Source: Ficedula albicollis
Taxonomy: Eukaryota > Chordata > Aves > Passeriformes > Muscicapidae
Direction of reading: 5' to 3'
DNA length: 64,000 nt
NCBI RefSeq assembly: GCF_000247815.1
Contig: NC_021684.1
Coordinates: 12,834,558-12,898,557 of the forward strand
Part shown: positions 13,543 through 28,500 of the stretch, piece by piece
Numbering within the stretch: position 1 is the first letter of the stretch
Layout: the number at the start of each line of letters is the position of its first letter
The notes under the pieces: model-generated
Told to the model about the DNA's origin: nothing
The model's database searches: none
Seen by the model: only the letters and a program-made list of their open reading frames with translations
Translations under genes and position numbers: made by a program

Positions 13543-16500
13543 CTGTGGAAAACAAAAATAATAGATTGTTTAGAAGTATGTCAGAGATCTGGTATGAGCA
13601 TATACATTTGCAGCTTCAGATATTAGAATTTTACAGTCTTATTTCTTATCTGTGAAATTAAAAATTGATATTCTGGTCCTAACTGTACAAAAGTACAACT
13701 TTAAAGATGATTCTTGTCTGGTGGAAATACAGATGAATTAAGGAGTCGATCACAGTTATTTCTCTGCTGCCTGTGAGAGTGTTGGGACAGCCAGGAAACT
13801 TCAGAGATGGAGGGTGGTAAAGCCTTGTCTGACAGAAGAGTCTGGATTGAACATATGTACGAAGCATTAGGAAGGAACTCTTGGTAGGATCTGTGCAGAA
13901 GAAACCATTTTTAAGAATAGAAAACACCAAGGGAGAGGTAAGAGGGCTGGCAGACCAGGTTAGAAGCAGCAATAACAGTAATTTTAGCAGTCCCAAATGA
14001 AAGTTACTGGAGCACATTTGATTCTCCATGGCACTGCAGATTTGAAGCCTGGATTAAGCTGTTCATGAATAGCTAACAGTGGACTGCATGAATATTCATA
14101 CAAAATATGATAATATTTTCAGTCAAATCCTACCTACCCATTGTAAGTACATGCCCCAAAAGTTTCAAACTACATTTGGTTTCTGGTATCAAAAAGAGTT
14201 ATTTGCAAGAAAGATCAATATCCATAAACTAAAAATTCAAGAATTCTAAAATCCACAAATACATTTTCTCCCAGAATATATGTAGTTCTACCAGAAGAGA
14301 CTCTCCCTGCCATTATTACACACCTCAAAAGCAATTCTAAACAAAATTGAAGGAAATGCAAAAGAAGTGAAAATGTAAGCATACATTAACAATACTTGTA
14401 CAATTTAATAGATTAAATGCTAAAAAAATAAAAAGTGTTATGAAATTGATTTTTAAAATGAAAAATGAGTATGTCCTCACAGTTTCAGAAATGGAAAGGG
14501 ATGTTGTAAAATATATGTTCAGGATGAATGACATCCTAATTACTACCAAATATGACTCACTGCCTGGTGGTGGATAGTGCAATTCCCAGATGATAGCTAG
14601 TGGAAGATGAAGACAAGACAGAGAGTGAATTAGTCAGTCTATGAACCACAATATCTGTCTAAATAATTTTTAGTCTCATTTCATAGTAAAGAATACTCTG
14701 CCTCAGTTTTGCAATTTGACTTGATACGAACAGATCCCTCCAGGGGTTGTCAAACTGAGCTCACAGTTGGCATAATTCTGGGTTTAAATAACACTTCTCT
14801 TGTCTGTCAGACTTCAGTTCTGCCAGACTGTTTTTGTGTTAAGTGGCTTTCTTTTCTGAAAACTCACAAAGGAGGCCAGAAGACCTTCCACAGGTTAGGT
14901 ATGAACCTAGAAGTACTCTTTCAAATAATTTTTGGATCAAGTCTTATGTGACTGAATTTATATTTTGGAAGTTTCTTGTGGAACAAGTAATCTCTCTTCT
15001 CTGTGAGTACTCCTTCCTTGAAAGACAGGTCTTTGTGGTGGGCATAATTTGGATTCTGCTAATGCAACATTATATTACTATTATACCACTACAAGCTTCC
15101 AGGATATATCAGTGAGCAATTAGGAGAATCTTCCTTCTCCTTTGCATTTGACTGAGAAACAGGGACCATATGCATATCCTGAATTCTTATATAGATGATC
15201 TTTCTCCAGAATGTTTGTATTGTATTTCAATTGGTGTCTGAAATGTGGAAACAACTATCCAAGAAGCTGAATGAGCCAATTCTCTGACAGGGCAAGAAAG
15301 TCTTACAGGATATCTAGAATAAAGCAAGGCATTTAAACAGAAATGTTTTGTAAGCTTTGCAAATTTTCTTGGATAATGTATATATGTGTGGGTATAAACT
15401 TCACATTAAATTCTGCAAGATACAGAACTATGTCTTTCACAGTGTTGCAAATCTAGCATGGATTTTCATAGGTCTTAAGATTTAAGAAAACATTCAGGTA
15501 AGACATGGTCAAATAAAGTATTTTAAAATATTTAGCTCTACATACACATATTACTGAATTGAAACTGTGCCCCACACACATTTTACAAGGGTTTAGAATT
15601 CTCCTTCAAAGTAAACCCATTTTAAAGTAGAATTTTTTCATACTTATAACTGAGGTTATGCTGGGTAATGTATAATATTCAAAGTGATTTTATTTTTTTG
15701 GCTGTCATAGTTTACAGCAGCAGCTAAACCACTTACATTTCAACATTTTCTCCTGGCAGCATATATTCAGTTCTTGGTAAACTACTGCAGAATATAAATC
15801 CACAGTTTTAGTATATCTGTTTTGTAGTTGTTTAAGGACATCTGTTCTAACTGCAGCACAGTAATATGATTGATCTATGTGCCTTTACATTCACAAGGGT
15901 TTCTCAGATTCATTAAAGTCAGTAACATGACACTTTTCAATGACTCTGGAAATCAGGCTAAAAATCATGAACAAAATTAAACTCACTTAGAATGTGGTTT
16001 ATACATAGAATATTACTTTGATACATAAATTCACTATCTAACATGATTATACCCTGCCCTGCCTTGCAAAACATCAAAGGTATCTCAAAATTAAAGATAC
16101 ACAAAAAGCTGCCTTCTGGTGGTGCTGTTGCCATAGATTCCACCTAAAGGACACAAATGTAGAAAATGAAGAAAAATTTGTAAGAAAATACTCCTTATTT
16201 ATCTTTGAAAAACATAAGAGAAAGCAATTCATACTACTGATTTAAAGAATCAGAAATATTCAACCTGGAAACACATGTAAGCATGAAAATTTAATCATGA
16301 CAAGAATTTCAAGCTGTCCTTAATTTCTCAAATTCCAATATGAGGATTATTTCTATTTCTTCTCTATATACTGCACTGCTAAAATCATTTACCTATGCAA
16401 CTGGAAGATGGCTACAGATCTATATCTATATAAATCACTATATCTCTATCTGCAGTTTGTACATCTGATTTTGGGAGCATTGAGCATTTGAAAATTTTCT

Positions 16501-19500
16501 TAAATGAGGGTGGTACTAAAGATCAGGGACATAAAAACAAATCTGCTTTTATTTTACACATATATTTTTACATGATAAATATATATAAGGAATAAATATT
16601 CATATAAGACATATACAAACTGGAAGCTGAAGAAATTATGAGTTTACTAGCACTGGGGGATGAAGGGATTGAGAGCAGCCCTGTGGAGAAGGACTTAGGA
16701 GTATTGGGGGATGAAGAGCTAGACATGACCTGTCAGACCAGAATGCCAGTTGTATCCTGGGTTACATCCAAAGGAAGCATTGCAGCAGGCTCAGGGAGGA
16801 AATTCTGCCCCTCTACTCTGCTCCTGTGAGACCCCACCTGGGGTACTGTGCCCAGCTCTGGGGTCCTCAGCACAGGAAAGACATGGATCTGCTGGAGTGA
16901 GTCCAGAGCAGGGCTGCAAAAATAATCAGAGGACTGGAAGACCTCTCCTATGGAGAGACAGGCTGATAGAGTTGGGGTTTTCAGCATGAAAAAAAAGAAG
17001 GTTCTAGGAAGATCTTATTGCAGCCATCCAGTACCTAAAGGAGGCTTTACAAGAAAGATGGGGACAGTTTTTAGCAGGGCCTGTTGTGGTAGGACAAAGG
17101 GCAACAGTTTTAAACTAAAAGATTTAGACCAGATGTTAGTAAGAATTTTTTTTATAATGCGGGTTGTGAGGCATTGGAACAGATTGCCCAGAGAAGCTGT
17201 GACTGCTCACCCCTACAAATGTTCCAGGCCAGCTTGGATGGAGACCTGAGCAACTGGGACTAGTGGAAGGTATCCTTGCCCAGTGGTAGGAGTACAGATT
17301 AGATGACCTTTAACGGTCCCTTCCAAACCAAAGTATTCTGTAATTCCATGATTTTAGGTCTTACAGAATGCATGACTGAAGACCTTCTCATTTCAGCTAA
17401 CCATTTGAATACTGGCACAGCATTGTTACTCTCATGTCTTCTGAAATATTGTAAGGTTATCAAAATATGCTGACATTTGACATCAGCATACCAACAATTC
17501 CCCCAACTACTTTTAAAAGCTTTTGTGTTAAAAGAATGTGGAGTGATTAAATAATCACCTCGATTAACAAATATTGTTAACATCCTTCTTAGATACCAAA
17601 GGTCTACAAAGTGAATTATCACCCTCACATGGATACTCTGCATTTTTCCAAAAGCTGGAACAGAATTACATCAAGTCGTGTTAAACACATAAGTCCATAC
17701 TCAAAAAACTTCCATCATATCTATGAATAGTTGGTGCTCTGGCTGATATCTTAGCAAGGAAAATATGAAGTGAAACTGGAAAAAGCTTTTGTGTTAAAAG
17801 AATGTGGAGTGATTAAATAATCACCTCGATTAACAAATATTGTTAACATCCTTCTTAGATACCAAAGGTCTACAAAGTGAATTATCACCCTCACATGGAT
17901 ACTCTGCATTTTTCCAAAAGTTGGAACAGAATTACATCAAGTTGTGTTAAACACACAAGTCCATACTCAAAAAACTTCCATCATATCTATGAATAGTTGG
18001 TGCTCTGGCTGATATCTTAGCAAGGAAAATATGAAGTGAAACTGGAGATTCTGGGGACTGACCAACACTGTACTGGTACAGTGTTGCTCTCCATAAAGGC
18101 TGAGGTAAATGGGTATGGAAACCTTGAAAGCTGAATTTCTTTGTTTTTGAGAGAGACTAAGCAGTTGGTCTTTATTTGAGAAAGTTTAGGTTTCTTTCCT
18201 AAGTTATCCCTCCTTGGAAATGAGGTTCTTGCCATTTAATCTTAAACCCTCAAAGTCCATCCTGCAAAAGGCAGAGGAGAAACCTGACAAGACTAAATGT
18301 GTAAGGCACACCAAACTCTTCAGTCAGCTGAATGAAATGTGAAGAACTCTCAAAGTCTTGCCTTTTATGCTTGAATTATGTAAAGAAAGATGGCCATAAA
18401 GAGCTGTTATGAAAAACTACAACTATATTAAATTGCAATTTATATTACTAGCCTATTATATCTAAATACTATTTTAGATTGAAGCTACAGAAGTTGATCA
18501 AGGCAGTAAGATCAAAGAACAGTCTTTGCAATCACATTGTGCTTCACTGAATACTGCAGCAGTACATTTTACTTTAAAAGTTCGTTTTGTTTTAGTCATG
18601 TAATTTGTATTAACCAAACCTGACGTGTCTAAATATTCTTATCAATTTCCTTATAATTAAAGTACTAAAAAAATAATGAGACTGCTATTCTCTATATTTA
18701 ATTGAGTTCCATTTGTCTGGTCTTGCAGATCTGTACCATGTTGGAGCCTATTTAATGAGTATGGAGAAAACACATTGGAAATATTAAATTAACAAAATGC
18801 GTAATGGAGATGTATATCAAGTAGTTAATACCAAATAATGTTTCTCTGATGTCTTGCAAAATATTACTCTGTAAATCAAGTTATTATTTGTACAATTACC
18901 CACTTATCAACACCTTCTCATTTGAAACCTTCATTTACCAGGGTACTCCACAGTTTCAGCACTGTGTTGATCATTCACTATGGAAAGTTGCTGCTACAGG
19001 CCTCTATTTGGACCCTGTAGAACACTGAAGTTAACTTGCACCTAACATTTTAGAGCATTTACTCTGCAATAGCTTATACTGGGATTCTTCTGACATTGCA
19101 TTTGCCTCAGAGTTGTGCTCTGTGCTTTACTTAAGCCACATTCATTGTTTATTATTGCTCAACTGTAATAAAATAACAGCTATATTGCTGATATATAAAT
19201 GGAGCATGAGGTTATCTAGTTTTACAGCAGCTCCTGCTAGTACCTTTATATAGTTCTTGAGATGTTCTGTGCTTTCATACATTCAATACTTTTTGGTGGA
19301 CTGCAACAAATACTCTGCTTCTTATAGCAGTAGTCACATAGTGCAGCCGTGTATGATTCTGTACCACTTTGTACCAGGACAAATAATGATCCAAGGTGTA
19401 AAATACATAATGATCACATACTATGTGCTCAGAACTACTGCAGCTTTTTGCTGCTTTCTCCTGCTTCAGTTCTTTAAACATTTAGCTTTTCAGTAATGAG

Positions 19501-22500
19501 ACTTTATCATTGTAAGAAGCAATTATTTTCCATTACTCACACTGTAATGCAGCTGCTGACTGGAATATCTGGGTTTCATTCATTCTGGAACTATTTTTAA
19601 ATACTATATCACACACCTGCAGGTTGTCAGCCACTATTGTGATGAACTGTACAGCCTACATAATTATTCAGGATTCTAGGAAGGAATACACATAATAGAT
19701 TTACTCTTTATTCATGGCAGTGCTAGAGAACATGCTGGAAGTGTGTCTGTCTTGGTTCAATATTTTACTTGGTAAGTTCTAATAGTCTTTGGTAATGATA
19801 CCTTAAATTTCAACTCTACTCAAAGAAAACTTAATATTCAGGACCCCTGAGAAAATACTGTGGGTTTAGACTTACTGGTGGGAAACAAGAGTTCCAGGTT
19901 GCTGTATCAGCATCACTGCTTATACTTAGGCTGACATTGCAGCAATTGATCTGTGAGGTGCTTAGCCCATGGGAGATCCCAGCATCCCTTAATTCTTCAT
20001 TTTGTTGTCTCTTCATGCTGGCCAGCATCTGTAGTTCAAATGAACTCACTCTATTTGACTGGTACTTTTTCCTGTTATACTCCTGTAAAATAAAATGGGA
20101 AAGTCAACAATATAGACAGGATCACCAAACAGAATAAATGAATGAAACTCAGATAGACCTGGACAATCTCTCAGAGAATCTTCAAGAAGCTTTGATACTG
20201 AAAGAGTAACAAAATGTTTGCTAGAAAAAAACTAGTTAAAAGATTTCTGTTCAGCTATGAAGATCAAGCATATTTATACACAATTACAGGAAGGAAGAAC
20301 TCCATAAGCACTGTAAAGAATTTCAGTTTTGATCCAGGGTGTTTGGTGAAGTTGCTGTTCCACTGCAATTAAAAACAGAAGATAAAAGCAGGCTTTATGA
20401 AGTTCAAATATCCATCAGCTGTTAAATACAAATCTTGAATTAAAGCCAATCCCACGGTTATCACAGTATCATCAACACCATCAATATAACATTTAGTTAT
20501 TAGTCAAACACAGCATAAAATTTCTGTGGAAAGACACGTCAACACAAAATTTCAAAGGTTATTTTGGCAGTTTGCTAGTATATGAATTTTGAAGTAAACT
20601 TTTACTTAAAAGTAAACTTTTAAGAAAAGTCTTTTCACTTTTCTTAAAATCCAGTGGTGGAATTGTTAATGTAACCCTAATTGTTACACCAAACTTGGTC
20701 CATAGGCCAAAAGCCTTAAGATAAGATAGTTTTAGGTCACTCAACCTGATGTTGGCACTATCTTTGTTTAAAGAACTCCTTCTTAAAAAAAAGCTTTCCC
20801 CTTTTTAAAGGATCAACATAGATTGCTCTTTCACAAAGGAGTAAGTCTAATACTTGAGACATTTAGTTTTGGTTCTAAATATAAGTGCAAAGCATTTCTG
20901 CTTGAAAAGTGAATCCAGGCAATGACCAGGATCTGAATGGATTTAGATCACTGGAATATTGGCCAGTGGGCGGTGAGACACTATATAACAGTATCCCAAA
21001 GAGGGACAGAGCTTTGATTCTAGTGAAGAAAATGGAGCTTTTAGATCAGGAATGTATCACATTCCTGCAGAAGGGAGGATCTCTCAATCTCTTTTGCTGT
21101 GGGAAGGCACCAGGTAACTGAAGACCTCAAGAACACACACAATTCAAGTGATATGAACACTGACAACTTCTCCTGCTTTGAAATGCAGTGTGTATTGTTT
21201 TAGCTTGTCTTTGAGGGGTACAGAAGTCACCTTATCACCAGAATTTGTAATGAAATTTTAACTCCTTTGCTTTCTTCCTATGTATACCAGGTACAAGAAG
21301 ACGACAGAAGATAGCCTAAGATGACAGAAGCAGTTTGCAAAGCTACCATTCTTTTTTTATCCCTGGCTAATGAGGTTCAAGCTTAATTCCTGAATATTGT
21401 GATTATTACTACCAATTTTAATCCCAAAATAATATGAGATGTTTTCTCTTGACCCTTTCTGAATGCCTGTTACTAGCTCAGTGGCTATCAGTCATTTGTT
21501 CACCTTACCCAAAGGTCTCTTTGTTTTGCATGGAGACCCTGCTTTGCTCTGACGTATCATTATTCTACCAGATCTGCAGCTGCTGTAACTTTTATTGATC
21601 TTACTGAACATTCTGATTTCCTGTTAATTATACCAGGTACAAGAAGACGACAGAAGATAGCCTAAGATGACAGAAGCAGTTTGCAAAGCTACCATTCTTT
21701 TTTTATCCCTGGCTAATGAGGTTCAAGCTTAATTCCTGAATATTGTGATTATTACTACCAATTTTAATCCCAAAATAATATGAGATGTTTTCTCTTGACC
21801 CTTTCTGAATGCCTGTTACTAGCTCAGTGGCTATCAGTCATTTGTTCACCTTACCCAAAGGTCTCTTTGTTTTGCATGGAGACCCTGCTTTGCTCTGACG
21901 TATCATTATTCTACCAGATCTGCAGCTGCTGTAACTTTTATTGATCTTACTGAACATTCTGATTTCCTGTTAATTTTCCTATATATAAACCTTCTGTAGT
22001 TATTTATTATAAGAGAAGCTTTGGCTTATCTTTCTTCCTTCATATAATTGGTATGCAGTCATTAAACTGAGAAAATGAACTGGTGCTCTGCAGAATAAAA
22101 GCACTAACTATTGAAAAAACTTTTTTCTTCATTCTCTTTTTAATAAAAGCACAAAAATTGCCCAAACTTGCTTGTTTTTTCCTTTACATCCATGAAGAAA
22201 GATGCATAGATTTTTGGAATCATTACAGAATAATTCTAAACATCTGCTGTTCCCCCACCCCCTCCCCAGCTTATTTCAAATTGCCATTCTGTTTTCTTTT
22301 CCTGTAATAGTCTCACTGAAAATATCACACTCAGGAAGGAGAAGAGATGCTATGACCATTTTCTGTGTTAAACATCCTCTACAATAAACTAATGAAGAAG
22401 AAATAGTTTGGAATATTTATTCTTCAACTTCAGATGACTACTACCAAAAAGCCTCTTCAAAAATTTTATATTGTTTTTGTTGGTTTTCAAAGGAAGAATC

Positions 22501-25500
22501 TGAAAACTGAATTTGAAATTAAGTTAACTTTGTTTAATTTAGGAGAATCTTTTGATGTAAGAAGTAATTTTGCAATACTTGTAAATTTGTTCAAAATTAG
22601 TATTTCATTTAGTAATTAAAAGCTTATCTTGTCTATTTGCATATCCTTCCCTTACAATAAAGTATTTTTATTAAGCACTTAAAACTTTTGCTAGATTGAT
22701 AAAACCTGTTGTTTAAAGGATTTTTTTTCATATATAATGACATTTGCATTCTTCTAGGTTCAAGTGATTTATTCAGAATTGTTTGAATGTAGTTATATGT
22801 GTGGAAAACTTTAATTACCAGCTATCTACATGGTTGCAATATTACCCAGAGGGCTATAATTCTTTCTTAATTAAAAATATTTGAACTTAATAATAGAAAA
22901 CTCTATTAAAACATGAATAAAACATTGCAAGAAACCAGGTCCTTAAAGCATATTAAGCAGCAGGCAAATCAATTGCAGAAGACTTGGTTAAGCACTTTTT
23001 TCCTTTACTAGCCCTCTGTGTAAACGCCAAAAGAACTGTCAAAGAACTCCAAGGAAGGGCTTCTGTAAAATTTTAAGACTTGATCAAATCAAGTAGAAGA
23101 CCTAGGTTTGCTAGATATTTTAATCTTATGCTTTGCAGCAGTAAAACAAAGTCTGTAGCTAATGAGTTTCTAAACATTTATAATAGGATTTGGTCTTGAC
23201 AAAAAATACTTACAAGCAACAAATCACATGTGCAATATATTTTCAGCTGTAACTGCAGTATAGTAATAACCTTACTGTCTAAATTAGTAATAAACAATTG
23301 CAATCCACCTAGAGAGCCTGAATTTAGCTGTGTTCTACAGGACAAAGTTGATGACTGCATTAAACAATGATAGTATCTTTCAGGAAAGTAATAAACATAC
23401 TTGAATTGTAAGTGGAACAATTTTCTAAAACTTTAAAGTATCAGGAAACAAGGAATACATTTAATTGCAAAGATGTAAGTAGCTACTGGAAAAAAGAAAA
23501 AATTAAATTTCTATAAACTATAATGGAAGTGTAAGGGAATGCAAAATAGAAACAAATTTTATCATACAAAGATGCTTTCCCTGTCCTTGGCCTGTTATTC
23601 TCTGCAGCCATCTCTGGCTGACTGCTGGACAGAAGCTGCCTCAGTGCTGGCTCTCAGTCACATAATTTATCATTGCTCAGGGCTGACACAGAGACCATGA
23701 AGTACCCAAATTAACACTCCTTTTGTGGTCATTTGTTAATACAGCAATTTAATATCTGCCAATTTTCCTCTGTAACCTTTCAGCCCCAAACTATTTTCTA
23801 ACTCATATATTTCTAAAATGTGAGTTGCTCAACGACAACAATCTACAAACCTTTGTGATTTCTGTTATATTTGGAGTATTATTTTGTGTGCCACAAACCC
23901 CTAAAAATCAACTTTCAACAGACTGAGCACAGCAAATGCTGTTATGATGAAACCAGAATATATATGAATGAAAGATTTACTGTTAATCACTTTATGCAAA
24001 CGGGTATATCTAATATAGCTTCTCCATACAATCTAGTAATGTAATTTCAAAGTAAAAATCACTTACACAAGTCTGTACTGTCAGACATGAACTTCCTTTT
24101 GAGACTTTCTTGAGAGATGTTTTACTGACAGATCTTTCTAATTGATCTGAAACTCCTTCATATCTTTCAGTTTCTTCATATACATTTCTAATTACTCTAA
24201 AGGATTTGGATTTACTTTGAATTGGAGAAAGAGAAAGGATAGGCTTTAAACTTCTCTGAAAGCTAATTGATTCTGTTTTTCTCATGGTGGAACTCTGTGG
24301 CTTTGATAATATGGCCTCTTCGAAGCTGTATTTGCTGTGTTCCTTATTCTTCCAGTATTCATTTCTCTGTGACATCTTATTTAATGAGATCTCTTTAAAA
24401 ACTGCTGAATCAGATGTTCCTTGTCTACTGTGGCTGTTCTCAATGTTCTCAGTACTCTGGCTGAGTTCACTGTTGTCATCCTGAATTTAGGAAACAAAGC
24501 AAGAGTGGTTGGTTCCCTCTCGTCATTACAAAATTCAGTTTTACATAACCTTAACACTTCAAAATCTCTCTTTAATCTCTGCTTCCTGTTTCTAAATTTA
24601 CAAGGATTCTGAAAAACAGCTGCTTTTCCTGGCAAATACACTGACTATACCATAAACATACCCTTACATCTGAAGCTGATTACTCTTTTCAAAATGTCAG
24701 GGCAGATTTTGAATGCTGGCAACCTCCAAAACCTTTGTCTTACCTGATAATCATAATTTCAGTAGAATTTATTACAACAGTAAACCAAAACTAAGCAATG
24801 AGTTCATGACAATGATGTCTTTCAACTGAATTATTAATATTCTGTATTTTCACACTGCATCTCAACTTAAATGTAGAAGAAATAACTGCTACTGAGATCA
24901 CTTTGCTCTGCTCTGGTAATCATATGGTACTGGATAGCATATTCATTACCAATTGAATACAATTTAAGAATTTTAGAGGTTAGTTTATTAACCATATATC
25001 CATGTTTCTAACAATGTCTCTGCAAAATATCCCATGAATCAAGTGTATGATGTTCACTCATATCTCCTCTCAAAAATAATCAGCAGGAGTGAACAGATAG
25101 AAAGAGAAATAATGCAGGAGTGCATTTAGTGTTTGCCTTGGTGTTCTTATTCACAGGAAAGAAAGGATGAGAGTGGCCTCATCCTCATCCCATGATGCTG
25201 CTCCTATGCCATACTCTCCCACACAGGATGTAAGGCAGTATCACCTGCAGTGTGCCTCTCACAGCTGAGGTGCAATCCTGCTGCACATGAAAGTGATCCA
25301 AGATTGTTACTGACTTCAGTGAGCCCAGGATTACACAGCATGGAATGTACGTTCAAGAAGATCATCCCTCAGTTTTATTAATGGTACACATTTTGGAAAT
25401 TTATAGTTTTATTCCCTCAGTTATTTTGTAAAACAGTTAAATTCAGTCCATCTTGCTACTATGCACTCAGTTAGATTTTATTTCTCTGCTGTGACCTACA

Positions 25501-28500
25501 GATTCAAATGCTAAGAAACAGATTTTATAGCTAAATGTGAAATACACTAGAATGTTCATGAAGGTAGGAACTTTAGCAGTTACTGTAATGACATAATGAA
25601 ATTATTGCATACATTGACAATTCAGCAAGTTTCTATATATCAGATGATACTAGATAAATATACTAAAAATTGTTTGCATTCTTTCATTAATTTAATTGCT
25701 GGAAGATTTCCGCATTGCAAAAGAATTAAAGTTGGTGATGCTCAGACAGGATAAGCAGCAGAAATACCAATAATCAAGTGACATTCAAAAGCTGGAATTT
25801 TGTAATTCACTTCAACAATGTAAATGAGCAAAACCAGTCTCCATTTGCAGTTTTAAAAGACACAATAAAGTCTTATTTATTGAAGTCTTGAGCAACCATA
25901 AAGGACTTGGATCTCACTCAAATCTATGATGCAGGCTTTCCTAGAATCTTTTTTGTAGTAATGATGCACAGTTCTGGCATCTCTCTGTTAGCAGAGGGGC
26001 TGACAGAGTTAGGTTTCTTTTGTCAACATTACACAGGGTAGACCTACATTGAGTCCTGTATCTGGTAAGACACAGCAACCTGACAGAGACAAATCTACCC
26101 GGGGGTATATGGGGAAAAGATGATTTATTCTCTCTGTCTGGCTTGAAGACAGAATCTCATCTTAGGAGTTTTAGGTTGAGGTCTGCTTTATCAAGAGTTA
26201 CATGTACAAGGTGGCCTACCTCCTCACTGCTTTCAGTTCCTTCAAAGCTTTCTTCAGTTCTGGTTTTCTCATATTCTCCATTACTGTCTAGCTCCAATTC
26301 CAACGGGAAAATGTAACTTTCTGGGGATAGATTCAGAGACTTCCCATAAGGAGCTGATCGAGGTTTTGATGAAAATGTGAAAACCTCTTTCTTACTCCTG
26401 TGATGATCAGCTGTTTCCCTGCTGCCATGTTCAGCAGAGGCATTCTGGGCAGAGGGTAAATTACAGCAGGCTGAACTTCCAGTAGCTCCAGAGTGCTCCT
26501 TTCTGTCCAACTGAATGCTCTCAGTGAACCTCTCTGGAAGCACCCATTTATCTGAAACATACAATTTCAATGCCAAATATGTAAATTGTGAGCTACTCTG
26601 ATCATTCTCATTTTCTCAGAAAGTTTTACAGCAAAATAAGTTTTTCTAATACAGAAATATTTTGCCTATCAAAGAATAATAAGAGTGATGAGGATGCAAT
26701 GAAAAAGATCATCTTTCAAAGTGAAGCAAGGTAATAAAAAATTTCTAAACAGAGCTCAAAAAGTATACAGGCTTTGGTATGGGATATGCAAGCCTGCCAT
26801 TTGCAAACCTGAAACTGTTTAGCCGTCAAAATTTGAAATGCACAGCTAAATTTTATTCTAGGAAAGAATGATTGTATCAAATATGGCCATTGATCTTCTT
26901 CTATAGGCATTTTTTTCATCTGACATTTAAAAAATAATCACACATTGGTGAAAAGTTCATAATACTACAATCTGCTCCTTTACTGCTGGAATTCCACACT
27001 TTTACATTTAGAACTTATGGTTTAAATCTCAATTTTAAACTATTGTTCTGATAGAAAAGGGTGACATGAAAAATATATAAAGATATCTGTTTCACCAGGT
27101 TTCCCTGAATATCGTCACAATTAATCTGACAATTTTAAAACAAACAATAAACTACAGAAATGGATTTAAAGATTGAGTGCACCAGATACACATGAAAAGA
27201 CCATTTTTATATTCTTATTGTTAACTTATATTTTATTGTTTGGAATGATGGTATAGAAAAAAATGTCAATTTGATTGATTACAACCAATCTGAAATAGCA
27301 TCTAAGAAAAGGAGAATTGCTCAAGTATGCAATACTCCCTTATCTTCATTAAAGGTAGTGTGGTGTGGATTATTCACTAGATATTGAAACTTTCCAGCTC
27401 CATAAAACAAAGTTACCATCAACCACATTAAAAAAATTCAGTGAAAAAAATACTGAAAATGTAATAATAAAGTAGCATTGCAATAATAAAATGCTTTCCA
27501 CCACAGAAGACAGTAAGTTTAGTGTGGTATTTTGTGGTTTACTGTGATATTTTACTTCTAGTTTTGTTAGAATTACCACTTCAGGCAGATTCAGCAGTTT
27601 GGGGGGAGTGGTGTGGTGGGAGGAAGTCTGAATCACCATAAATGAAGGCAAAAGGAAGAAGAACGAGATGCCAGGAGAAACAGCTGTCTTCTTACTAGGT
27701 TGCTGTGATTTTTCCAGTTTACTGAAGACAGTAAAGCTACCAAACTCCAGTTAATGTCCAGGAACCAGTGAAAAATCAGGGCTTTATGTATCTTGTATGA
27801 CCATGGCTTGTATCTTCTTGTTCCAGAAAAGACCATTTTTCAATCTCTTCGTGAAGACCATCATTAGTAAGAACCCCCAACTGATTCTGTGACCTACCAT
27901 GATTTAAAACTCCGTCACACTAAATCACTATTTTCAATTACTCAATTATTTATCCTGTAGGAATCTGGCCCACCAAGACTGAGATTGTTTTGAAAGTCTT
28001 CGGCCCTGGAAATGCTGCCTTGTTCACAACTCCAGAAAGTGCTACGCAGAAACGCCACAAAAATATTACTTATCCCCAAACTTCAACTGGACAACTCTTC
28101 TGGATGTAAAGAATCTTTTTCCCACCTATTTTGGTTGCTAAGTCTAAAATTATGTTTACCCCTTTTCCTAAGGCAAAGATATTAAAATTTTTACTTGTTG
28201 CATTTTTCAAAACAAACCAAAAAATCTTCAAGAGTTATCTGACTAAGAAAGTTTTTGTATTTTTTCTTATCTCAGCACCTTGGAGTCGTCTTTCCAGCCT
28301 GGCATCCACCCTTCCAGTTTAATCTAGACACATTTTATTAGGTTTCCCTGTCAGTGTCTTTGCTAACACCAAAATACATAACATACACACCTTCAATATT
28401 CAGAAGGTCTTTTCCCCATCATAAAATTAGATTTGACATGTCTCATGCTTCCTTTGTGGTTTACAAATATGCACTAATAGCTCAGACCACTGTAAAGAGC

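Larger units (their letters stand above)
13543..19875. other. CFAP20DC intron with CR1 and a tandem duplication
   Basis: This intron lies between the last two visible coding exons. It contains a plus-strand CR1 fragment (about 16638-17352) and a 266-base tandem duplication (17515-18046), listed separately. Elsewhere it is AT-rich, with no exon or RNA gene that I could recognise. Confidence 0.7.

Noticed and set aside
13679..14029. 116-codon minus-strand frame just upstream of a coding exon
   Set aside because: It is not in phase with the gene, has no splice sites bounding it and no family resemblance.
16638..17249. Several overlapping frames with protein-like composition
   Set aside because: They are fragments of the decayed CR1 reverse transcriptase, broken by indels, not host genes.
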